Origin: an uncultured Holophagales bacterium
GTDB taxonomy: Bacteria; Acidobacteriota; Thermoanaerobaculia; UBA5066
Assembly: GCA_937864895.1 (NCBI GenBank)
Contig: CALMDF010000502.1
Coordinates: 1-7,625, forward strand
Length of the DNA stretch: 7,625 nt
Reading direction: 5' to 3'
Of the stretch, positions 1-6,229 are shown piece by piece. Within the stretch, counting starts at the first letter, position 1. The number at the start of each line of letters is the position of its first letter. Both the position numbers and the translations under genes were made by a program. The notes beneath the pieces were generated by a model. It had not been told where the DNA came from and did no database searches. It was given only the letters and a program-made list of their open reading frames with translations.

Positions 1-174
1 CGCGGCCTTCTTGCACGAGTCGCCGACGGCGGGGATATCCCCGCTCAGCTCGGCGATGACGCCGATCTTGATGTCGGGGCCCGCCTTCTTGCAGGCCGCC
101 TGGGAGAGGAGCACGCCGCCGAGGGTCCCGGCGAGGAGGAATGTGGTCGCTTTGAAAGCAAGATCCCGCTTCAT
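1..174 (-). CDS. ABC transporter substrate-binding lipoprotein, branched-chain amino acid (LivJ/LivK) type, N-terminal fragment
   Basis: Only the first 58 codons are present; the gene runs leftward off the window. Reading from the ATG at 174, the protein opens with a Lys/Arg-containing n-region, a hydrophobic core at residues 9-23, and a lipobox-like LSQAAC ending at Cys28, so it is likely exported and lipid-anchored. It continues with DIKIGVIAELSGDIPAVGDS at 34-53, which matches the first beta strand and ligand loop typical of type I periplasmic binding proteins of the Leu/Ile/Val family (Peripla_BP_6). Known members of this family deliver branched-chain amino acids, amides, urea or other small polar solutes to an ABC importer; the ligand cannot be told from this fragment. 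No other in-frame ATG, GTG or TTG lies in the 60 bases upstream, so the start is well fixed. There is no clear Shine-Dalgarno sequence before it. The gene is divergent from the ornithine carbamoyltransferase gene. Confidence 0.85.
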   Translation of the reverse strand, partial: MKRDLAFKATTFLLAGTLGGVLLSQAACKKAGPDIKIGVIAELSGDIPAVGDSCKKAA

Positions 175-349
175 AACCGGGAAGCGTATTTCCGGAGGGG
201 GGGGCTGGTCAAACGGCGATCCGTAATAAAATGCGGGTTTCGCCCCCGCGAGGGGCGGCGCGCGCTCGACGGACGTCCGGAAGGAGCCTCGCGGGAGGTG
301 CCCGGAGCGGTCCCGCCGCCGCCAGGGGAAAGCCGTCGCCGGAGGACCC
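175..349. promoter_or_regulatory. Divergent intergenic region with weak promoter candidates and small palindromes
   Basis: This region must hold promoters for the leftward transporter gene and the rightward argF cluster. For argF the best -10 candidate is TAAAAT at 227-232 (5 of 6 to consensus), lying in the only AT-rich patch; TGGTCA at 206-211 could be a -35, but the 15-bp spacer is short. On the minus strand, TTGACC (212 to 207) is a fair -35 and TACGCT (188 to 183) a poor -10, with an 18-bp spacer. Between the argF promoter candidate and its start there are an inverted repeat CGCCCC/GGGGCG (241-246/252-257) and a perfect 10-bp palindrome CGGACGTCCG (270-279), either of which might be an operator or an RNA hairpin. 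There is also an eight-G run at 197-204. GGAGG at 341-345 is the argF ribosome binding site. All promoter calls are by eye. Confidence 0.35.
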
Positions 350-1351
350 ATGCCGTTCAACCTGAAGAACCGCCATTTCCTGACGATCCACGACTTCTCG
401 CAGAAGGAGGTCCTCTACCTCCTCGACCTCGCGCGGGACCTGAAGCGCGCCAAGTACGCGGGCGTCGAGACGCCGCGTCTTCGCGGGAAGAACGTCGCCC
501 TGATCTTCGAGAAGGACTCGACCCGCACGCGCTGCGCGTTCGAGGTCGCCTGCCACGACCAGGGGGCGAGCGTGACCTACCTCGGCCCCTCCGGCTCCCA
601 GATCGGGAAGAAGGAGTCGATGAAGGACACGGCGCGGGTCCTCGGCCGGATGTACGACGGCATCGAGTACCGCGGCTTCGGGCAGGCGATCGTCGAGGAG
701 CTGGCGAAGTGGGCCGGCGTCCCGGTCTGGAACGGGCTGACCGACGAGTTCCACCCGACCCAGATCCTCGCCGACCTCCTGACGATGCGCGAGCACAGCG
801 ACAAGCCGCTGTCGCAGGTCTCCTACGCCTACCTCGGCGACGCCCGGAACAACATGGGGAACACCCTCATGCTCGCCGGGGCCCTCATGGGGATGGACGT
901 GCGCCTCGGCGCGCCGAAGCACCTCTGGCCCGTGGACGAGCTCGTCGCTAAGGCGAACGAGCTCGCCGCGGCCTCCGGCGGGAAGGTCACGCTCACCGAG
1001 GATCCGAGGGCGGCCGTACGAGGAGTCGACTTCGTCCACACCGACGTCTGGGTCTCAATGGGCGAGCCCGACTCGGTCTGGGCCGAGCGGATCAAGCTCC
1101 TCCTCCCCTACCAGGTGAACGCGGCCCTCATGGCCGCCACGGAGAACCCGAAGGCGAAGTTCCTCCACTGCCTCCCCGCCTTCCACAACCGCGAGACGAA
1201 GATCGGGGAGGACATCTTCCGGAAGTTCGGGATCGAGGCGATGGAGGTCTCCGACGACGTCTTCGAGTCGCCGGCGTCCGTCGTCTTCGACCAGGCCGAG
1301 AACCGCCTCCACACGATCAAGGCCGTCCTCGTGGCCACCCTTGCGGGCTAG
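350..1351 (+). CDS. argF: Ornithine carbamoyltransferase
   Basis: This 333-residue protein transfers the carbamoyl group between carbamoyl phosphate and ornithine to give citrulline and phosphate, or runs in reverse to split citrulline. It is cytoplasmic, and family members are trimers. The sequence is full length and carries all the hallmarks: the carbamoyl-phosphate loop STRTR at 57-61, SQIGKKES at 83-90, HPTQ at 135-138, the ornithine-binding DxxxSMG (D232, S236-M237-G238), and HCLP at 273-276 with the catalytic cysteine C274. It resembles the E. coli ArgF/ArgI and the catabolic ArcB type, which are about 335 residues long. The ATG at 350 follows GGAGG at 341-345 with a rather short 4-nt gap. 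Carbamate kinase starts 9 bp downstream, which favours a catabolic (arcB-like) role, but no arginine deiminase gene is in view, so I keep the neutral symbol. Confidence 0.96.
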   Translation: MPFNLKNRHFLTIHDFSQKEVLYLLDLARDLKRAKYAGVETPRLRGKNVALIFEKDSTRTRCAFEVACHDQGASVTYLGPSGSQIGKKESMKDTARVLGRMYDGIEYRGFGQAIVEELAKWAGVPVWNGLTDEFHPTQILADLLTMREHSDKPLSQVSYAYLGDARNNMGNTLMLAGALMGMDVRLGAPKHLWPVDELVAKANELAAASGGKVTLTEDPRAAVRGVDFVHTDVWVSMGEPDSVWAERIKLLLPYQVNAALMAATENPKAKFLHCLPAFHNRETKIGEDIFRKFGIEAMEVSDDVFESPASVVFDQAENRLHTIKAVLVATLAG

Positions 1352-1360
1352 GGGAAGAAC

Positions 1361-2302
1361 GTGCGCGTCGTCGTCGCCCTGGGCGGAAACGCCCTCCTGA
1401 AGCGCGGGGAGCCGATGACGGCCGAGAACCAGCGGGCCAACGTGAAGCGGGCCTGCGAGGCGCTCGCGCCGGTCGCGAACGACAACGAGATCGTCATCTC
1501 CCACGGCAACGGCCCTCAGGTGGGGCTCATCGCCCTCCAGCAGTCGGCCTACGCGGGCGTCGAGCCGTACCCGCTCGACGTCCTCGGCGCGCAGACCGAG
1601 GGGATGATCGGCTACGTCATCGAGCAGGAGATGGGGAACCTCCTCCCGTTCGAGCGCCCCTTCGCCACGATCCTCTCGATGACCGAGGTCGACCCGGCGG
1701 ACCCGGCCTTCCGGAACCCGACGAAGCCGATCGGGCCGGTCTACACGAAGGAAGACGCCGACCGGATGGCGTCCGACAAGGGCTGGGTCTTCAAGGCCGA
1801 CGGCGACGGCTTCCGCCGCGTCGTCCCGTCTCCGCGGCCGAAGCGGATCTTCGAGATCCGCCCGGTGAAGTGGCTCCTCGAGAAGGGTACCGTCGTGATC
1901 TTCGCCGGGGGCGGCGGCATCCCGACGATGTACGGGCCCGACCGGAAGCTCTCCGGCATCGAGGCCGTCATCGACAAGGACCTCGCCTCCTCGCTCCTGG
2001 CACGAGAGGTCGGGGCCGACGCCTTCGTCATGGCGACCGACGCCGACGCCGTCTACGTCGGCTGGGGGACCCCGGAGGCGCGGGCGCTGAAGACCGTCTC
2101 CGTGGCCGAGCTCGGGAAGTACTCCTTCCCGGCGGGGTCGATGGGGCCGAAGGTCCAGGCCGCGTGCGAGTTCGCCGAGGCGACCGGCCACGCCGCCTGC
2201 ATCGGCGCCCTCGAGGACACGGCCCGGATGCTCCGGGGCGAGGCGGGGACGAAGGTCGTCGCCACGGACGCGGTGACGGAGTACTGGCCGAGGAAGGGCT
2301 GA
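1361..2302 (+). CDS. arcC: Carbamate kinase
   Basis: This 313-residue protein is a full-length carbamate kinase of the amino acid kinase fold. It catalyses carbamoyl phosphate + ADP to ATP + carbamate, which breaks down to ammonia and CO2; in most bacteria the ATP-forming direction is used. Diagnostic parts are ALGGNAL at 6-12, [10 protein letters not shown] at 46-55, the AGGGGIP glycine loop at 182-188, and the IDKD motif at 204-207, a signature of the nucleotide-binding region. The start is a GTG at 1361, just behind GGGGAA at 1351-1356; no upstream ATG in frame fits better, since ALGGNAL must lie near the N-terminus. It follows argF by 9 bp, so the two are almost surely cotranscribed and together form the last two steps of citrulline breakdown, which yields ornithine and ATP. 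Confidence 0.96.
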   Translation: MRVVVALGGNALLKRGEPMTAENQRANVKRACEALAPVANDNEIVISHGNGPQVGLIALQQSAYAGVEPYPLDVLGAQTEGMIGYVIEQEMGNLLPFERPFATILSMTEVDPADPAFRNPTKPIGPVYTKEDADRMASDKGWVFKADGDGFRRVVPSPRPKRIFEIRPVKWLLEKGTVVIFAGGGGIPTMYGPDRKLSGIEAVIDKDLASSLLAREVGADAFVMATDADAVYVGWGTPEARALKTVSVAELGKYSFPAGSMGPKVQAACEFAEATGHAACIGALEDTARMLRGEAGTKVVATDAVTEYWPRKG

Positions 2303-2307
2303 CCGCG

Positions 2308-2925
2308 GTGTCGGGCTGCGGCTGCGGGATGGAGGCGAGGTCGAAGGAGGAGAGAAGGACCCTCCTCGTCCTCCTCGCCATCAACGCCGCGATGTTCGCC
2401 GTGGAGGCGGGTGCGGGGCTCCTCGCCCGCTCCGCGGCGCTCCTCGCCGACTCGCTCGACATGTTCGCCGACGCCGCCGTCTACGGCGTCTCGCTCTGGG
2501 CCGTGGGGAGGGCGGCGGCCGCGAAGGTCTCGGCCGCCCGCCTCTCGGGCGTCCTCCAGGTCCTCCTCGCCCTCTTCGTCCTGGCGGAGACGCTCCGGCG
2601 CGCCGTCCTGGGCGCCGAGCCCCGGTCGACCCTCATCGTGGTCGTCGGGCTCGTCGCGCTCGCCGCCAACACCGTCTGCCTGACGCTCCTCTTCAGGCAC
2701 CGCGACGGCGAGGTCCACATGCGGGCGAGCTACATCTTCTCGGCGAACGACGTCGTCGCGAACCTCGCCGTCGTCCTCGCGGGCCTCCTCGTCCGGTTCA
2801 CCGGGTCTCCCCTCCCCGACCTCGTCACGGGGCTCGGCCTCGCGGCCCTCGTCCTCGCCGGCGGGTTGAGGATCCTGCGCGAGGCCCGGCTCGCGGAGGC
2901 GGCGCCGGCCTGCTCCGGGGCCTGA
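2308..2925 (+). CDS. CDF-like cation transporter lacking the cytoplasmic C-terminal domain
   Basis: This is a 205-residue inner-membrane protein with six predicted membrane spans (about residues 19-40, 44-67, 78-101, 108-129, 140-162 and 170-188). The second span holds LLADSLDMFADA (45-56), matching the CDF family pattern in which an H/D-xxx-D pair (here D51 and D55) binds the metal. In the fifth span the usual HxxxD is F144-S-A-N-D148, so one ligand is lost. CDF proteins export Zn2+, Co2+, Fe2+ or Mn2+ in exchange for protons; the substrate here is unknown. The cytoplasmic metal-sensing domain of about 80-90 residues is absent. I chose the GTG at 2308 over the ATG at 2329 because it follows GAGGAAG (2290-2296) and keeps an N-terminal CGC motif (C4, C6) that could bind metal; the gap of about 11 nt is on the long side. 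The open frame runs further upstream, but that overlaps carbamate kinase and is not coding. It lies 5 bp after carbamate kinase and overlaps the next gene by one base. Confidence 0.8.
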   Translation: MSGCGCGMEARSKEERRTLLVLLAINAAMFAVEAGAGLLARSAALLADSLDMFADAAVYGVSLWAVGRAAAAKVSAARLSGVLQVLLALFVLAETLRRAVLGAEPRSTLIVVVGLVALAANTVCLTLLFRHRDGEVHMRASYIFSANDVVANLAVVLAGLLVRFTGSPLPDLVTGLGLAALVLAGGLRILREARLAEAAPACSGA

Positions 2926-4415
2926 TGGCCGTGAGAGCCGCCGGCGCCGCCGCCCTCGCAACCCTCGCGCTCGCCGCCGCGGGCTGCGGCCCGGCGCCCC
3001 GGGCGACGATCCTCTACGTCACCGACGCCCACGAGATCGCCCCGGTCGTCGACCGGCACGGGGACCGGGGGGGCGTGGCGCGGCTGAAGACGGTCGTCGA
3101 CGGGCGCAAGCGGGAGGACCCTGACGCCCTCCTCGTCTTCGGCGGCGACCTCGCGGGAGGAACGCTCTTCGGCGGCGTCTTCCGCGGCGAGCCGATGGTC
3201 GACGCCCTCGGCCGCGTTGGCGTCGGCCTCGCCTCGTTCGGCCAGCACGACTTCGACTTCGGCGCCGCACACGCGAAGTCCCTCGTCGAGCGCGCCTCGT
3301 TCCCGTGGATCAGCGCGAATCTCGTCGAGCGGGACGGGAGGCCGTTCGCCTCCGTGCCGACCCGGAAGCTCCTCCGGGTGGGCGGGCTCCGGGTCGGCTT
3401 CGTCGGCCTCACGGACGACTTCGGGACGACGACGCAGGAGGGGAGCGTTCGCCAGACGGACCTCGTGGCGGCGGCGGCGCGCGAGAGCGCGGCCCTGCGC
3501 CGCGAGGGGGCCGAGGCCGTCGTCGCGCTGACGCAGGCGGGGTTCGAGGCGAACCGCCGCCTCCTCGTCGAGGTCCCCGGCCTCGACGCCGTCCTCACCG
3601 AGGAGGAGTCGGAGACGGTCTCGGTCGTGCGCTGGGTCGGAGGACGGCCGGTCGCCGCGCCGTGCGGAAACCTCGGCTCGGTCGTCGAGCTCGTCCTCGA
3701 GCGGCGGAGCGGAGGGGTCTGCGCGCGCGTCGCGGCGCACGCCGTCGACGGCTCAGCCGGGGCCGACCCGGGCCTCGCCGGAGAGGCGAAGGCGTGGATG
3801 GCGAAGCTCGACGAGCAGCTCTCCGCGCCGATCGGCGCTCTCGCCGAGCCCCTCGAGAATCTCGGGAGCCTCGATCGGGAGACCGGCCTCGGCGACCTGG
3901 TGGCCGACGCGTTCCGCGAGGCCGCCGGCGCGGACGTCGCCCTCGTCCCCGGCTCGAGCCTCCGCGCGCCGCTTCCGGCCGGCCCTCTCACGCGGCGGCA
4001 CGCGAAGGCGGTCCTGCCGTTCGGGAACCGCGTCGTCGCCGTCGAGCTCGACGGCGCCGCGGTCCGCGCGGCGCTCGAGCGGGCGCTCTCCTCGGTCGGC
4101 GAGAGGACCGGCGGCCTTCTCCAGGTTTCCGGCCTCACCCTCGCGGCCGACCTGGCGGCCCCCGAGGGGCGCAGGCTCCTCGACGTGCTCTCCTCCGGCG
4201 TCCCCCTGCGCGACGGCGGGCTCTACCGGGTGGCGGTCTCGAGCCACCTGGCGTCGGGAGGCGACGGGCACGCCGAGATCGCCGGAGGACGCCGGCTCCC
4301 GGGAGCGTTCCCTCTCGACGCGGACGCCCTCGGCGAGCATCTCGCACGCGCCTCGGCCGGCGGCCCGGCCTCTGTGCCCCGCCTCGGCCGGATCACGCTC
4401 CGCGCGTCCAGATGA
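2925..4415 (+). CDS. 5'-nucleotidase/UshA-like lipoprotein with degenerate metallophosphatase site
   Basis: This 496-residue protein has an n-region, an Ala/Leu-rich hydrophobic stretch and a lipobox-like AAGC ending at Cys21, so it is probably an exported lipoprotein. Residues 28-235 form a calcineurin-like metallophosphatase domain and about 295-475 the 5'-nucleotidase C-terminal domain (SSLR near 343-346, LPFGN near 363-367, LLQVSG near 397-402). Family members such as UshA and NadN hydrolyse nucleotides or UDP-sugars in the periplasm with two metals. Here D34-A-H36 and GGD (D75) are kept, but the GNHEFD motif reads GQHDFD (Q107 for the catalytic Asn, H108 kept). The later LTH motif reads LTQ (Q204 for a His ligand), and the GGHSH/Q motif is replaced by TEEES (225-229). 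Activity is therefore doubtful, and it may only bind ligand. The ATG overlaps the preceding TGA (TGATG) and lacks its own Shine-Dalgarno sequence, suggesting translational coupling. Confidence 0.82.
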   Translation: MAVRAAGAAALATLALAAAGCGPAPRATILYVTDAHEIAPVVDRHGDRGGVARLKTVVDGRKREDPDALLVFGGDLAGGTLFGGVFRGEPMVDALGRVGVGLASFGQHDFDFGAAHAKSLVERASFPWISANLVERDGRPFASVPTRKLLRVGGLRVGFVGLTDDFGTTTQEGSVRQTDLVAAAARESAALRREGAEAVVALTQAGFEANRRLLVEVPGLDAVLTEEESETVSVVRWVGGRPVAAPCGNLGSVVELVLERRSGGVCARVAAHAVDGSAGADPGLAGEAKAWMAKLDEQLSAPIGALAEPLENLGSLDRETGLGDLVADAFREAAGADVALVPGSSLRAPLPAGPLTRRHAKAVLPFGNRVVAVELDGAAVRAALERALSSVGERTGGLLQVSGLTLAADLAAPEGRRLLDVLSSGVPLRDGGLYRVAVSSHLASGGDGHAEIAGGRRLPGAFPLDADALGEHLARASAGGPASVPRLGRITLRASR

Positions 4416-4440
4416 GAGGGCGGCCCGCTCCTCCGCCCTC
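4416..4440 (+). terminator. GC-rich hairpin directly after the four-gene cluster
   Basis: A perfect 8-bp inverted repeat GAGGGCGG (4416-4423) and CCGCCCTC (4433-4440) with a 9-nt loop begins at the base after the stop codon. It is placed where a terminator for the argF cluster would be expected. No T-run follows (the next bases are CCCCCGACC), so it is not a classic intrinsic terminator. It could protect the 3' end of the message or act with Rho. Confidence 0.45.
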
Positions 4441-4579
4441 CCCCGACCGGACCCCGAAGCCCGGAGAATCGGAGAGACGCCGTTTCAGGGCTGCGCAGGG
4501 CGGCGACATCGGAATTGAGCAGCCCGATCCGGGTCGCGGCGGCCTGTCGAAGAGGTCGTCACAGGGCTTCGCCGATCCC

Positions 4580-4606
4580 CGCCGCGTGGTACTGTCCCGC
4601 GCGGCG
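4580..4606. repeat. Strong inverted repeat (10-bp stem, 7-nt loop) upstream of the TIR gene
   Basis: CGCCGCGTGG (4580-4589) pairs with CCGCGCGGCG (4597-4606), with one G-U wobble and the loop TACTGTC. No T-run follows on the plus strand. It lies about 100 bp before the TIR gene, ahead of a less GC-rich patch (about 4625-4655) that could hold the promoter. As DNA it could be an operator for a dimeric repressor; as RNA a second terminator insulating the module. The structure is seen; the role is inference. Confidence 0.4.
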
Positions 4607-4655
4607 TGAGATGCGAGGCTCCGCAGTGTAGTTGTCGCATTTTCCCGCCTTTTCC

Positions 4656-4713
4656 GGTCCACGGGACCCACCTCGAGGGCGACCGAGGTAAAGCGATGGG
4701 CGACGGGCGATGA
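4656..4713 (+). promoter_or_regulatory. Translational leader of the TIR gene: hairpins, sequestered Shine-Dalgarno, mini-ORF junction
   Basis: Two small hairpins follow each other: GGTCC (4656-4660) with GGACC (4664-4668), and ACCTCG (4670-4675) with CGAGGT (4684-4689), the latter with an 8-nt loop. The 3' arm of the second contains GAGGT (4685-4689), the only good Shine-Dalgarno sequence here. It sits 6 nt before an ATG at 4696 that opens a five-codon ORF, but 20 nt before the TIR start at 4710, too far for direct use. The mini-ORF stop TGA (4711-4713) overlaps the TIR ATG as ATGA. This arrangement suggests that TIR translation is reached through the mini-ORF and damped by the hairpin. No sequence between the in-frame TAA at 4689-4691 and 4710 offers another start. 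Confidence 0.4.
4696..4713 (+). CDS. Possible five-codon leader peptide (MGDGR) overlapping the TIR start
   Basis: ATG GGC GAC GGG CGA TGA has a well-placed GAGGT ribosome binding site 6 nt upstream, and its stop codon overlaps the TIR start codon. If translated it would deliver terminating ribosomes to the TIR ATG, giving coupled expression. It is too short to judge by coding statistics and could be chance. Confidence 0.3.
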   Translation: MGDGR

Positions 4714-6218
4714 AGTTCGAGAACGACATCTTTGTGAGCTACGCCCACATCGACGACCAGCCCCTGGTCGAGGGCCAGAAGGGGTGGGTCTCGAGCTTCC
4801 ACCGGGTGCTCGAAATCCGGCTCGGCCAGCTCCTCGGACGGCACCCCCGGATCTGGCGCGACCCGAAGCTCCAGGGAAACGACATCTTCGCCGACCGCCT
4901 CGTCGAGCGCCTTCCCCGGGTCGCCATCCTCGCCTCCATCGTCTCGCCGAGATACCTCAAGTCGGACTGGTGCCTGCGGGAGCTCCGGGAGTTCCAGAAG
5001 GCCTCCTCCTCCACGGGCGGGATGCGCGTCGGGAACAAGGTCCGGGTCTTCAAGATCGTGAAGACGCCGGTGCCGCTGGACCAGCAGAGCGGAGAGTTCC
5101 AGGACGTCCTGGGGTACGAGTTCTACACGGTCGACCCCGATTCGGGCCGGGCCAGGGAGCTCTCCCAGACCGGGGACCCGGAGTCCCAGCGGCTGTACTG
5201 GGCGAAGCTCGACGACCTCGCGCACGACATGGCAGAGCTCCTCGAGGCGATCGAGGAAGGGCCCGGGGAGGCGCCGGCGCAGGCCGAAGCGCCGTCGGAG
5301 CGCGTCACGGTCTACCTCGCCGAGACGACCTACGACCTGCGCGAGCAGCGCGACGCGATCCGGCGGGAGCTGCAGGGCTACGACGCCGTCGTCCTGCCCG
5401 ACCGGCCGCTTCCGCTCGTCGGCCCGGAGTGCGAGGAGATGGTCCGCGAGCAGCTCGCGCGGTCCTCCCTCTCGATCCACCTCATCGGCCGCAACTTCGG
5501 GGTGGTTCCCGAGGGGGAGACCCGCTCGACGGTCGTCCTGCAGAACGACCTCGCCATCGAACGGAGCGCCGGGGGCGATCTCGGCCGCCTCATCTGGCTC
5601 CCCGACGACCTCGTGAGCGAGGACGAGCGACAGGTCCGGTTCATCGACAGCCTCCAGACCGACGCGAGGATCCAGGCCGGCGCCGACATCCTCCAGACGT
5701 CCCTCGGGGACTTCAAGAGCGCGATGCACCGGCGTCTCCGGCCGCCCGAGCCTCCGCCTCCGAAGGAGGAGCCGGCTCCCGCGCTCGAGCCGTCGCTCCT
5801 CGACGAGAGCCCGCTCAGGCGGATCTACCTCATCTACGACCAGCGGGACGGGGACGAGCCCGTGGTCGTGACGGACTACCTGTTCGACCAGGGCTTCGAG
5901 GTCATCCAGCCGGTGTTCGACGGGGACGAGGCCCAGGTGAGGCGCGACCACGAGGAGAACCTCTCGATCTGCGACGGCGTCCTCGTCTACTACGGCGCCG
6001 GAAACGAGCTCTGGCTGCGCGCCAAGCTGCGCGAGGTCCAGAAGAGCGCGGCCTTCGGAAGGAAGAAGCCGATCACGGCGAAGGCCATCCTCGTCGGCCC
6101 CCCCGACACGGCGGTGAAGGCCCGGTTCCGGACCCACGAGGCGCTGGTCATCCAGCAGCGCGGGACGTTCGATCCGGCTGCGATGCAGCCCTTCCTGAGC
6201 CAGCTCCAGGCGGGATAA
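4710..6218 (+). CDS. Three-domain TIR protein (TIR / DUF4062-like / TIR-like), putative NADase effector
   Basis: This 502-residue soluble protein has three domains. Residues 4-165 are a TIR domain: DIFVSYAHIDD (6-16) is the first strand and BB-side loop, WRD (49-51) follows, and SPRYLKSDWCLRELREF (79-95) contains the S-x-W-C-x-x-E pattern whose E91 corresponds to the catalytic glutamate of NAD+-cleaving TIRs. After an acidic Ala/Pro/Glu linker (about 182-197), residues 198-343 resemble the DUF4062 fold (VTVYLAETTYDLREQRDAIR, 199-218). A proline-rich linker (345-361) leads to a third Rossmann/TIR-like domain (370-500; IYLIYDQRDGDEPVV, 372-386), where the aligned segment W435-LRAKL has K439 in place of the glutamate. 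Bacterial TIRs act as NADases or make cyclic ADP-ribose-like signals, often in phage defence. The next gene, a STAND NTPase, starts 11 bp later and is the likely sensor. TIR homology is firm; the middle domain's assignment is less so. Confidence 0.82.
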   Translation: MKFENDIFVSYAHIDDQPLVEGQKGWVSSFHRVLEIRLGQLLGRHPRIWRDPKLQGNDIFADRLVERLPRVAILASIVSPRYLKSDWCLRELREFQKASSSTGGMRVGNKVRVFKIVKTPVPLDQQSGEFQDVLGYEFYTVDPDSGRARELSQTGDPESQRLYWAKLDDLAHDMAELLEAIEEGPGEAPAQAEAPSERVTVYLAETTYDLREQRDAIRRELQGYDAVVLPDRPLPLVGPECEEMVREQLARSSLSIHLIGRNFGVVPEGETRSTVVLQNDLAIERSAGGDLGRLIWLPDDLVSEDERQVRFIDSLQTDARIQAGADILQTSLGDFKSAMHRRLRPPEPPPPKEEPAPALEPSLLDESPLRRIYLIYDQRDGDEPVVVTDYLFDQGFEVIQPVFDGDEAQVRRDHEENLSICDGVLVYYGAGNELWLRAKLREVQKSAAFGRKKPITAKAILVGPPDTAVKARFRTHEALVIQQRGTFDPAAMQPFLSQLQAG

Positions 6219-6229
6219 GAGGAAGCGTG

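Noticed and set aside
1055..2191. Long open frame on the minus strand (378 codons) opposite argF and arcC
   Set aside because: It is the antisense shadow of two certain enzymes. High-GC coding DNA often lacks stops on the opposite strand, and its translation (rich in Arg, Asp, Val, Gly, His) resembles no family.
1870..2307. Upstream extension of the cation transporter frame inside carbamate kinase
   Set aside because: The extension is Arg/Gly-rich noise from an alternate frame; the transporter homology begins right after 2308.
3305..4609. Plus-strand open frame of 434 codons overlapping the nucleotidase-like gene
   Set aside because: It is a different frame of a gene with recognisable two-domain homology, and its product is mostly Arg, Gly and Pro.
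4632..4660. TTGTCG at 4632-4637 as a -35 element for the TIR gene
   Set aside because: No acceptable -10 hexamer lies 16-18 bp downstream; the sequence there is CGGTCC.
4393..4671. Minus-strand 92-codon frame covering the intergenic region
   Set aside because: It has no recognisable domain, overlaps the end of the nucleotidase-like gene, and its composition looks random.
4416..4709. tRNA, CRISPR repeats, insertion sequence ends or an attachment site flanking the defence module
   Set aside because: I found no cloverleaf, no repeated spacer-repeat units, no transposase remnants and no direct repeats; only short hairpins are visible.
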